A stretch of DNA of 64,000 bases, from NCBI RefSeq assembly GCF_910596095.1, contig NC_056552.1, forward strand, positions 11,451,111 through 11,515,110, written 5' to 3'. Below are positions 48,415 through 59,600 of this stretch, piece after piece. The stretch is from Thunnus maccoyii (Eukaryota; Chordata; Actinopteri; Scombriformes; Scombridae). The position numbers and the translations under genes are program-made. The notes below the pieces were generated by a model, which did no database searches, had not been told where the DNA came from, and saw only the letters and a program-made list of their open reading frames with translations. Each line of letters opens with the position of its first letter. Within the stretch, counting starts at the first letter, position 1.

Positions 48415-48737
48415 ATCAAAGGATAAGTTCACAACTTTCAACTCTGTCCTAAAACAATAGTCAGCTGCCCAAATGAACATTTTCTTTTGCATTTTTCTTG
48501 CTGTAATCATTCCTCCTGTTCATACTGGCCATTTAAGTCCACAGCCCTCCTTCCATGCAAAAATGTATTTTAAAAGTGTGCTTTAAACTAATATTTGTTC
48601 TGCAGCTGATCAGGAAAGCACTCCATCATGATCAGTGAGAAAAGGAGGAATGGTTACAGCGAGCAAAACCTGTGTTAATGTTCATACTTGACTATTGTTT
48701 GAAGACAGACTCGGAAACTTGTGAACCTATCCTTTAA
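48415..48737. mobile_element. TTAA-type MITE with long inverted repeats, copy 3 (short)
   Basis: The left end TCAAAGGATAAGTTCACAAC and the right end TTGTGAACCTATCCTTTAA are inverted. Marker motifs AGCTGCCCAAATGAACATT and CATTCCTCCTGTTCATACTG match the copies at 12086 and 38363. Most of the interior is missing. It lies between the dnajb12 and ddit4 3' ends. Confidence 0.75.
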
Positions 48738-49531
48738 TGTGGTCATGCATTACTTCCTTACACAGTACTTCTGCTCATTTCGATTATGTCTATAGTTTCC
48801 CCGATTTACAGAGGAACTCTGAACTAGGATGTAAACTAGAAATGGATGATTAGTGAAGATCTGACAAGTTTCATGAAAAAAAAGCAAAGCAACAGATAAC
48901 AGACTTGTTAAAAAAATAATTTATTTGCAATCATGAGAGTACAAAAACAGTGCAATGTTATGAATATTTGAATATCAAATAAATAAAGTTGAAAGCAGGA
49001 CAGGTCCACACAGATACAGGATCAAGTTACATTTGACTTCTTGCACATAACTGCACAAGGCAAGCACTGGTAGGCCTTTGCTCTTGAATTCAAGCAGTCA
49101 CTAAGGTCCCTAGCTGTTCGCTTGGTGTACAATTCAATTAATTGCCATGTATAAAAAAGAAAGAATACAATGGTCTTCAATGACTATAACCATATAGCTA
49201 GCTGCCATTTTATGGTTTCAATAGAAACTGAGGTACGCACTTTAAATGCTTGCAAAATGCCTATTTACCGGATATAGCATGATGGTTACACATTTGAAAA
49301 ATCTGAATGTCAGTTAGGAGCAAGCATCACGTGCTCCACGTACCATAAACTGTGTCTCCCTTACAGTAGGAACAATAGGCTACATCATGTCAAAGTCCAT
49401 CCGCACACTTCAGAAGGCATCATATACATGTAGTTAAAGTAATAAGGCCCTTCCGTGAGCTCAACCAGACATTTCAAAACTGCAAACAATAAAATGTTGA
49501 CTGTCCCTTGTTGCAAGCCTCTTTGCATTTC
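48738..49531 (-). other. ddit4: ddit4 3' untranslated region and flank
   Basis: The mRNA 3' end is probably near 48900, where a minus-strand AATAAA occurs (48920-48925). ddit4 and dnajb12 converge here. No supported open frame lies in this stretch. Confidence 0.45.
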
Positions 49532-50348
49532 TCAACATTCTTCAATGAGCAGTTCTTCAGAGCAATACAGTTTCTTTTTGATCACGCGAAAACCAGTGCT
49601 AAGTTTAATAGCTTGTCTCACTACTGGAGTAGAAGGAGACTTTGTGCTAAAAAGTCCTTGGATTTTAGGCCACAGCCCGTCGGACTCTAACCGCAGGACC
49701 AGAGTCAGCTGAAAGGTGGGGACAAGGTAGGGGTCCACAGATAGCTGTCCCATGCTCTCACAGATGGCCCCTTGCTCCACGCAAAGGTCGATGAGAGCCC
49801 CTCTTAAACCGCAGGGCTCACTAGCTGCCAGGTGAAGGAGCTCCTGGCCGATGTGCTCCAGGAGTTTCTCGGGGATGAGCAGTTTGGTACATCGTAAGGC
49901 GCAGTCTGAGTCTTTGGCTTCTCTCAGGCTTCGTGCAATAAGCTCCACTACTTCTTTCAGGATTGTCTCCTCCATTGGGTCGTAAAACAGGTCTTCAGAG
50001 GGAGACAGGTCACCGGAGATATCTGACACTGTAGGAGAAACACAATGAGTTTAGAGCTTGAACCATGCATTAAGAAGACAATCCAATTAACCTCTATAAA
50101 AAGGATTAGACATGTTTGCAGCATTGTTTACCTGAGTCTGAGAGATCACTCCTGCTGCCATTGTTGGACACAGACTCAATGCTGCTGCTGTTGGCAGATG
50201 TGCTGAAATCAGTCAATCTTTGCACCAGTTTGCCCCAGGACAACCTTCTGGGACTGCTGTCCACTGGGGATGGAGGTGAGCTGCCAGTATCAATGGATGC
50301 AGAGAGAGCAGGCATGTTTGTCCTTTTTGCAGTATTAAAGTCGATCAT
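49532..50348 (-). CDS. ddit4: DNA-damage-inducible transcript 4 (REDD1), mTORC1 inhibitor
   Basis: Two coding exons on the minus strand: 50348-50132 and 50028-49532. They give 237 residues, close to human (232). The conserved C-terminal half carries EPCGLRGALIDLCVEQG, LVPTFQLTLVLRL and the end LYCSEELLIEEC. The N-terminal half is serine-rich and variable, as in the family. REDD1 is induced by hypoxia, DNA damage and glucocorticoids and inhibits mTORC1 through TSC1/2. The ATG follows directly on a splice acceptor, so a non-coding first exon (about 50745-50608, donor GTGAGT) is expected, as in mammals. Confidence 0.95.
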
Positions 50349-50745
50349 CTGCTTCTGTGGTCAGCTGTTTGTGAGGAAACAAAACAACATATAAGCACTC
50401 AAATTCAGGATAAAACACCGTAGTTAACAGTTAAAACAAACATAAAAGTAACAAGCATTTTAAGTATAGCTTACTGGGGAATGTATGAACAGGATAACTT
50501 TGCAGAAAGAACATCTTTGTTTGAAGGTAGCTAACCTAGCAGCTGTTAAAACTGTTCATATTAGCTGCTCAAGCAAGCAAAAATAGCAATTGTAACATAA
50601 TACTCACAGCTTAATAGAAAGGGAAAGCGTTAAAGTCCGTTTCCGATGTTGAAGACGGGTTTTTTTGAATGGTTATTGTCTGCAAAAACAACTGTCTGGA
50701 AACTTCTTCCCCCGACGTTTCCTCTTTCACCCACCAGCTGTTAAG

Positions 50746-50830
50746 CTCTGCGGTTGAGCCTGCAACAATGTTTATATAGGGGCTGGTAGGCCACACCCAC
50801 TCCTCTCCAGCCAGCCAATCAAAAAGAGAG
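50746..50830 (-). promoter_or_regulatory. ddit4: ddit4 core promoter
   Basis: On the minus strand, CCTATATAAACA (50770-50781) is a TATA box placed about 30 bases before the predicted start. An inverted CCAAT box (50815-50819) lies about 40 bases upstream of it, and a CACCC-type element (TGGGTGTGGCC) lies between the two. TATA plus CCAAT fits a stress-induced gene. Confidence 0.7.
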
Positions 50831-53182
50831 GCACGCCATCGGAGCTGTATCTTGCCTGGTAACATGCCAGCAGAGAAGAAAGACAAACAGGAGAGGGAGG
50901 AGGAGGATGGGGAGGAGGAGGAGGGTTGGTGGTGGTGATGAATAGCAGACCCCAGTGTTATGGAAATGTACAGGGACTTGCCTGGGCTTGCACGTACCAT
51001 ATTGTATTTCTTTGTTTAACGTCCCCCATTAATATAAGCATTAATATAATATGTCTTTGCTGTTTGTGCATCCACAGTTTTGGCAGTGTTGGAGAAAGTC
51101 AATGCATACAAAGCTCAGCTGGTTCAGTGTTGCAATGCACATTACGTCACCTGTTTTGCCCAAGCATTACATCAGGGTTTTTCATCTGCCACACAGCGAT
51201 GCAAACAACACATACCCAGCTGCATTACTGGACACTAGGTACATCATGCAATTCTAATAAAAATGTTTTATATTCATGAATACGTGTAACACATGTCACT
51301 ATATTGTCCTTGGTAGAATAATGAAAACATGCAAAGCAATAGGAATAGTTCAGGTGACAGGGTACTATTACTACTAATATAATACTAATATAACTACTGA
51401 TTCTCACTCTAGTAAAGCTGCAACAAATAATTGATTGGACAATCAACAGGGAATTAATCACCAACTATTTTAATAATCAGTAAGTTGTTTTGAGTCATTT
51501 TTTAAGAAAAAATGCCACAATTCTCTGGCTCCAGCTTGTAAAATGTGTAGATTTTCTGCTTTCTTTAGTCCTCTATGATTGTAAACCGAATATCTTAAGG
51601 TTGTTGATTGTTAGTCAGGATAAAACAAGACATTTATGGTTGCATCTTGGGCTTTGTAAAGGAGTGATTGACATTTTTCACCATTTCCTGACATTTAATA
51701 GATCAAAACAACTAATAGACTAACCGATAATGAAAATAATCATTAGTTGCAGCCCCACTCTATAATTTATTACTGTCACATAATGCTTCTAAACCTGTTC
51801 TGGTGCTGCTATCAAAGTGTTTTAAAGCATAAAACAAACACTGCATGAGAATCAAATTGAAAAACTGTTTTAAAAATGTGTGTTTGTGACTTATGGTATG
51901 TTTGACGGCTAAACAAAGCAAATTGCAACAAAACTAAAACAATTTTAGAGCAAAGGTGAAACCACTGCCGGCTGTGACATGACTGTTCTGTACATGGCAA
52001 GCAGAATGTTTGCTGAAAGAAAAGTTTTGGAGAGCAGCCAGATATGCTGTTCTACCACACGTGAGTGGGCGTGGATGTACTGTACTGTACTTTATTGCAG
52101 AGAGGAACTGAAAGATGTAAACACGTGCAAGCACGGTATGTTCTCGAGAGGGATGTTATGAATTAAGAGACAGCAGAAAGTTTAGATCAGGAAAAGAAAA
52201 AAAAGTTTGTTCTCTTTTTATATACTGATACTGGAGCTCATGTAAAAATAGAAAACACTTCCAAACTCTGAAGAATTATGAGCAAATAACTTGTAAAGAG
52301 AATTCCTTGAAAGCATTCACAATGTGCTATAAAACAAACTTTTGAACTCTCAAAAGGGAAATTAAGCTCCGGCTAGAGGTGTGTCTTGCAATGTCCAGGG
52401 CCGTCCTTAGACATTTACACTCAGAACAGTACATTCTGTTCGTTCCCACCCCTCATTTGTATGAAAAACACCAAGAACTGCATGTTTTCCTCACTGTCAA
52501 CACAGCAGAAAAGTGACACGGGCCAATTATAACAATGAGTTTCAGATTTCAGCTCAGTCAACAACAGGACAAACTATTCGACAGCAAGCAAACAAACAGC
52601 AACTGACCCAAGGAATGTCCAAGTATGACTTTATTTAGAGGCTCTCTTTGTTTTGCTCCAAGTGCTGTTAGAGCGAGCAGTGATGAGGGCCCACAGAGAG
52701 AGGAGAGACTGAGCCGGCAGCAGGTTTTCAGATTTATGAGTTACAGTGCAGCTGTGTGCAAACACAATGCCTCATTTGAAGGGATTTATTGTGTTACCAA
52801 AGATATTGTTTGCTTGAACATTGAGGCCAAGAACAGATTGGACTGGCAAACACCTTTATTAGTCTAAACCAGTTCAAAAATATATTACAAAATTGTTTAG
52901 TTATAAGTATATGATAGGATATTTGTTGTTCATTTTAGCATGTTTGTCAAATACTACATGTTTAAAAAAAAAAAAAAAAAGTAAACCATTCTCATACAAT
53001 AGTAACAGTGATAAAATAAATCTCACATTCAGTATCTCCCGATAATATTTCACACTTAAGATATAGAATAAAATGATAAAGAAGGAATATAATTTATGAA
53101 CTGAAACAAATCATTTCCTTTCCCTTTACCTTCACCTTCTATTTGGCTTATTTATTAACCAAAGGCATTTAGATCTTTTTAT
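50831..53182. other. Intergenic DNA between ddit4 and anapc16
   Basis: No coding exon was found. The left end holds a purine-rich GGA-type stretch (about 50886-50935) just upstream of the ddit4 promoter. A MITE lies at 51411-51756, and a run of A at 52964-52981. Other open frames in this stretch lack splice context or family motifs. Confidence 0.5.
51411..51756. mobile_element. CTGCAACTAATGATTA-family MITE, nearly complete
   Basis: The left end AAAGCTGCAACAAATAATTG and the right end AATAATCATTAGTTGCAGC are inverted. The interior (CTCTGGCTCCAGCTTGTAAA, AGTCCTCTATGATTGTAAAC) matches the other copies. About 345 bp; non-coding. Confidence 0.75.
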
Positions 53183-55890
53183 TTAAGATGGTGTAAATCC
53201 CAGTAGCTGTTCAATTGGTTTGTATCGCCACTCATCTGCTTCCAGCTCCTCCACCAAGCTTGCGAGTTTCTCCATTCGAGACACTTGTTGATCTGAAAGA
53301 ATACACAGTAATTCACTTCATTTGGCTACCAGTTTTTTCATGGACTAAGCAAAACAAACACTTTTTTTGCATAAACAGTTACTGGCTTACCGTGTTTAAC
53401 CTGTTTCAGTGTTGAGGCGACTTGGTAGCTGAATACAGACTCGCATAAAAATCTGTCAGAGCCATCTAAAAACAGAAACACAAAAGTAAAGAAGTTAAAT
53501 GTTGGTGAAGATGATTGAAGCCATGATATTCACTGGACTAATAGAAAATGTGGTGCTTTTAAGTTACTCCAGAAACAAAATTTCAGGTTAAATATTATGC
53601 AAATTTCATCATTATGTAAATGTGCTGTTCAGAGTTTTGAGTCCAAATACTAATGAGACAAAAACAGGAACACAAAGAGACCTGCAGCATCACTGCAGTC
53701 CCAATCATCACTTTGTTAGCTGTTTTTTCACCTCACAGCACTCTGTGCTTTTATACCCAAGCCAAACTAACCACATTAGTGTGTTCTGAGCTTAACAGGC
53801 ATCAATGTAGGAGTAAAGAGCCAGATGACCTTTTGCTCCCTAAAACAAATCCTACGTGGAGAGTAATGAAGAGTTATAGAATAAAGCCAGAGGTTGGGCC
53901 AGTGCCTGGCCTCAGGCTAACAGCTGGCTTTGGGTTAAGCCCTGAATTGTTAAACAAAAGAAAAAAAAGCTTTAACAGTATTTAATGCAGATACATGTGC
54001 AGAGTGGAAATTTTATACTGCTGTGTGGGCATTCAGTGAGAGGTGAAATGATTAGTTAATGAATCGATAAGTCAATTGACATAAAAATAATCTGCAACTG
54101 TTTTGATAATCAATCGGTCATCTTTAAAGCTAAAATGACAAACATTGTATAGTTTCAGCTGGTAAATTGTGAGTATTTGCTGCTTTTCTTTGTTTTATGT
54201 GACTGTAGACTGAGTATCTTTAGGTTTTGGAGTGATGGTCAGAAAAAAACAAGCAATTTTATATCACTACTTTGGGCTTTTTATGACATTTTATAGACTA
54301 AAAGAGTGGGAAAATAACCAATAATGAAAATAATCATTAGTTGCAGATCTAATTTAGCTAACCAAAAGAGGTTAACCACAAGCCTTGTGACGTTACTTTG
54401 ATGTTATCCACGATCTGTGTGAATTATGTAATCATCAATTTTAGATTAGAGACTTTTGCACTGATGAAAAGCATCTGTCTTTCTAAAAAATGAATACAAG
54501 CCTAAACACATACTGCTGTTATGAAGAAATATCCAGCTTTCTCAAAGTACATCACATCTGGCTGCCATCTTTGTATGGTTGACCAACTTGGAAAATGGGT
54601 TAAACATTGTGATCGTTGCTAATCTCGACCATGCAGCTGATAGATTTCTTTTTGTATCGGCTGGATGGAAGGGGCTGTGAAGAATCTGGAAATGTCTTCA
54701 AAACAGCTGCAAGAGTTGTCAACCTTTTTAAAAATTTGGCTTGTATGAATCATTCAGAAAAAAACCGATGTTCGGCTCTGTGACTTCAATGTAATCTTCA
54801 ATGCACAAGCCTCAACTTGATGATAACATGAGGAGCACAAACCTCTGGGCCTAACTTGTCTGGCCCAGTGTGTTCTCAATGTGGACGACCTGAAGCCAAA
54901 GTACAGTACAATATATTGCAAATCACTGGTGGAAGAAGTACTCAGATCCTTTACTGAGGTACCAATACAGCAGTGTAAAAGTACTGTATTAAAGTAAAAG
55001 TACTAATTTTGTCCCCCTGACTGATATATTATTACATATGACATCATTTATTATTAATACTGAAGCATCAGTGTGTAAGCAGCATGTTACTGTTGTAGCT
55101 GCTGGAGGTGGAACTAGTTTGAACTACTTTATGTACAGTTAACTAGTTTAATCCAGTGGTTCCGGATCTAGGGGTCAGGCCCCTCCAAAGGGTCATCAGA
55201 TAAATCTGAAGGGTCGTGAGATGAGTAATGGGAGAGAAAAGAAGAAAAAAGAAAGTTCTGACACACAAATCTGTTTTAGGTTTTTGGAATTTATCTTAAA
55301 TTTTTGTTTTTCGGTGAAATATTGGATCATTTGAACATTTCTTAAAATGAAACCATGTGAGAATTTTAGAGGGAAACTATTTGGTGGAACTGAGGACAAG
55401 TCATAAAATCTTGTTATACTACCCATTGTGTAAAACCTTCATCTGGAAATAACTAAAGCTGTCAAATAGGGTAAATATATCGGAGTAATAAAGTACAATA
55501 TTTCCCTCTGAAATGAAGTGGAGAGGAAGTATAAAGTAGCATTAAATGGAGATACTCAAGTAAAGTACAAGTACCTCAAAATTGTACTTAAGTACAGTGC
55601 TTGAGTAAATGTATTTAGTTACTTTCCACCACTGTTGCAAATACTGCACATAGCCTAGTTTGTTACTCTCACGTTACCTGCCCAGATTGGAGGAGAGAGA
55701 TAGTTATAGACAGATGCCTTTAGCTGTGTGTGTTTTTACTTATCTCACCTTCCATCATTTCACCTGCACCTTTAGGATATGTGTACAGGACTTTTCTAGG
55801 AGGGATGAGCTCTGAAGCACTGAATCCAGAGCCGGTGACCGAGCTGCCGCTCACACCTCCCGCAGAAGAAGACGAGGAAGACGCTGCCAT
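53183..55890 (-). CDS. anapc16: Anaphase-promoting complex subunit 16
   Basis: Three coding exons on the minus strand: 55890-55749, 53465-53391 and 53292-53183. They give 108 residues, against 110 in human. The protein starts [20 protein letters not shown], identical to human over that stretch. It continues with [20 protein letters not shown], then [18 protein letters not shown], and ends [21 protein letters not shown]16 is a small scaffold subunit of the APC/C ubiquitin ligase, where it contacts CDC27 and related TPR subunits. An ATG upstream in the same frame at 55995 was rejected because human starts at MAASSS. Intron 1 (2.3 kb) holds two transposons. An AATAAA follows the stop by one base. 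Confidence 0.96.
54043..54350. mobile_element. CTGCAACTAATGATTA-family MITE in anapc16 intron 1
   Basis: It starts GAAATGATTAGTTAATGAAT and ends AATAATCATTAGTTGCAGAT. The interior resembles the copy at 51411-51756 (GACTGTAGACTGAGTATCTT). About 310 bp, non-coding. Confidence 0.7.
54924..55634. mobile_element. hAT-type MITE, complete, with perfect 8-bp target duplication
   Basis: The left end CACTGGTGGAA and the right end TTCCACCACTG are inverted repeats. TTGCAAAT flanks both sides exactly (54916-54923 and 55635-55642). This is the 8-bp duplication of the hAT superfamily. The element is 711 bp and carries a second CCAGTGGTTC-type motif inside, so the family itself looks composite. No transposase frame is present. 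Confidence 0.88.
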
Positions 55891-56618
55891 TGCTTTAGCA
55901 AACTTTAAAACACACACAAACACACACACAAAAATCACATGAACTGTCGTCACCATGATTACCAGTCTGAGTCCAGTGTAAGTTTGGGTAAACAAGCCTT
56001 AGAAACAACAATAACAACGTTAACCCAGTAACGTTATGTTATGCTAGATTCAGATAACAAGCTATCAGCTAGTAGGTGCTAACAAGAAACCCCACCTATC
56101 CATATTACGTTAATGTACGCAATAACCATCCACCATTAATGTTACTAGCCACAAAATGGCATTAACTGTCCCATTTTCTAGCAATTTGACTTACCGTCAA
56201 TGCCCAGATAATTTTATAACGACTTTAAATCCGCACAGTTGACGTTGTTGTTTGTTTAGCTGTCTTACCACTTGTTTACGACAAAGGCAACGCTTTACGT
56301 TTGAAGCAACTGCATTTTCGGCACAGATCTTACAGTCATGGGGATGGTTTGCCCTGATTCTCTCTCACCAAGTGGTGGTTCAATTCCGTATTATTAGATC
56401 TTCAAACACATTACAACTGCTCCTGTGTGCCGTAAACCAGGAGAGTTGATATGTGAACGTTGACTTATGAGGTTGTTAGCTTGCTAAGTAGTGTTCAAAA
56501 GGCTATATAAGATAAATTACATATTTTTTCGTGTAGCTAAGCTGCTAGCGAGCTGTCTAGATATTTGTTTAGCGTTATCTTGCTAGGCTAGCTAAGGTTT
56601 AGTCGACGTTATTACATT
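55891..56618. promoter_or_regulatory. Bidirectional promoter of anapc16 and ascc1
   Basis: The two ATGs diverge with about 730 bp between them. The stretch lacks a TATA box and is dense in AACGTTA, GCTAGC and TTAGC motifs (56010-56045, 56530-56600). The human genes are also head to head. Starts are not defined; the open frame at 56252-56449 was not accepted. Confidence 0.6.
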
Positions 56619-59600
56619 ATGGACGTTTTGCGTCCACAACTTATCAATATAAATGGAAGAATATATCGAAGGAACGTAATTAAAGAAGAACGTTATGAAG
56701 AGGAGGAGGATTTCTCCTACATGGGACCACCAGGTAAGTTGACACCTGTCAATATAGTCTGTTTACTTGGAGCAACAGACAGTTCTGTCAGGCTGTAGCC
56801 ACAACTGCCAAGAAAGAAACAAACTGATGATATGTTTGTATATTTGTGGTTGACCATGCTTAGAGAGTGAAGAGCTTGCAGCAGATGAAACCTGTGACAC
56901 CCACATCATTGAACAGACTGATAAAGGTTTTCGCTGTGCCATTGATGTCCCAAGTGTTCTGTACAAGTGAGTTATCTTCAGAAATGCTAATATTATAATT
57001 GTTCTGTATCTTCCTCATCTTGACAAGCACAAGACGTTTTGTTTCTGAGAAACATGATGTGTTTCTGTTGTTCTCTGTATTTGTGTCTTGGTTGTTATAA
57101 AGATACATAATTGGGAAAAAAGGAGAAACACGCAGACGCCTGGAGTCTGACACAAAGACATCTATCAACATCCCAAAACAAGGCGTGGAAGGACAGATTG
57201 GTGAGGATTAAGATCATCATCACTAGATCTTTATGAAACAAAAGATTTTCTCCCAACTTTCTTCCTTCTCCTGACAGTTATCACAGGTTCCCACAAAGCT
57301 GCGGTCTCGTCTGCAGTCACGCGCATTGAGGTCCTCATTGACAGTTTCCGGAGAAAGCAGCCTTTCACACATTTTCTGTCATTTCCTCTGAATGACCCCA
57401 AAGTTCAAGAGGGATTCCAGAAATTTAAAGATGACGTCTTGGAGCAGTGTTCACAGGTGCAGTAGCAGCTATGTGTTGTTTGTGATCTGCTCATTAAACC
57501 CATAATTAATACTAATTCACAAATTAAATTCACACCTGATGTGTAGGACCACGGAGTTGAGGAAAGCATCTTTCAGAACCCCGCAAAACTACACCTGACA
57601 GTCGGTACCCTGGCTCTGTTAAATGACATGGAAGTGAGAAAAGCATGTGAGCACCTCCAGGACTGTCAAAACTTCATCAGGTTGGGGCCAAACAAGCTTA
57701 TTATATCATACTAAGATTTGAACTGTGTCAGTGAAAACACTGTTGTTATTATTTGAGATAGAAACAAGAACTTATAGAAACGGCTGAAAATAGTCCCCAA
57801 CAAATACACACTCCAGTCCTGTTTGGGTTATGTTTGCTAAAATCTTCAGTGCCCTGCTGTTTTAGGAAATTATTCAGCCTTTTTTAAAATGAAAGTATAT
57901 ATTAGTGACCATTTTGTTACATATCAGTAGTAACAAATAGACTTTGGACTGAGGACCACATATATACTGTGGATTCTGGAAAGTATTGAGAGATGGACTG
58001 ATTTATTTACAATAAGAGGAATATAGATTATCACCAGACATATCCTTGAGATGAATTTATGTCACTGTAGATTTTTCAAGATTAGATTTAGATTAGGTAA
58101 TGTAGATTAAAAAAGATTACATTTTATCGGCAGATTCCACTGAAATTTGCCTTGTGCCACACATATGGAAGAAAAAATGTATACATTTCAGTACATTGCA
58201 TGCTGTTTTATTACTTAACAGTGTCAGTGTCACATATATAAAACATAAAAATGAACTCTAAAGGCAACCTTATACTATAAACCCGCTGTCAGTGTTGCAT
58301 CATTGAGATCTGCCTTGTGCTGTCTTCCATCAGGGACATTACAGAAGGAAAACCTCTGCCTTTGGAGGTGACAGGTATAGAGTATATGAATGATGACCCA
58401 GCCATGGTGGATGTCTTGTATGCCAAAGTCAACGTGAAAGACGGAACTGACAAGTAAGTGGAACAGTGATAAATCCTTCACTTTAAACACTTTTTAAAGT
58501 TTATTGCACCTTCGTCCTGCTTGATGTCCTGCTTTTCAGTATATATTTTATAACAGTTTTTCACTGCTCTTCAGGCTGCAGGTGATTGCAGACCGGCTGG
58601 TAGAGCACTTTGTGTCAGCAGGGCAGATGGTCAGAGAGTGGGACAGAGTCAAGCTGCACGGCACTGTGATGAACACACTGTTCAGAAAGGACTCCACAGG
58701 TAAGGACATCACATACAGACTAACGGGCAGCTTGTGTAAAGAAAGTTATTGACCCGCTGTGATCACACTGGTAGCCGCTGCTCTGAACCTATTTGCCAAT
58801 GTCCCCTTATTATCTTTTGGCTTGCACTGGAGCTGGAGTGACGACAAAGCTGAGTCTTTAACAGCTCCAACAACAAACTCCTAAAGAGAGGCATCAGGCA
58901 GCTAGCTCTCTGTTTGGCCACAGCTCTGTTTATGTGCACCAAGCTGTGTGTTTTCCAAGTACTCTGACAATGGCTTCATTCATTTTGGCCTGGATCAAGT
59001 CCAGCCCCAGTTCTCAAATTTGTACTGGGCTGACCAACAACACAGCACAAGGGAGCAGCCGTGTCACCGCTGACCATGTTTACCAGCATGTGGACAGCTC
59101 CTATTAAAATTCAGTTTTTTTTTTTTAATCCTTCCTTAGTTTCTGTTGGCTTCATGAAACTGTATGATCTGATTTCACAAACTAAATAACCGTGATTCTC
59201 ACCTTACTGTTGCCCACTATAGCAACCAGCAAACATGATTATTTCATCAGGAGATAACATATGTGTATTTTTTGGTTCTGTTTGATGTTATTCAGCTTGT
59301 CTTTTACACTGTTTTTCCAGTTGAAGACACGGGCGGCCCAGGAAGACAAACCATGAACGAAAGAGAGTCTTTTGATGCCAGGAAAATATTAAAGGTTAGA
59401 CAAAATGTACCTTTGCCTGCTACTTTACATACCACTAAATTACAAAGCACCCAGACTTGTATTCACTCCTTGACAGCTGTTAATACTAGATGACAAATGC
59501 ACCTGAAGTTTTTTAGTGTGGTTTTGCTAGATTCCAGATGAAAAACCTGATGTTTTTACATAAATATTGGGCCCACTCTAAAATGTACCTGCATGCACTA

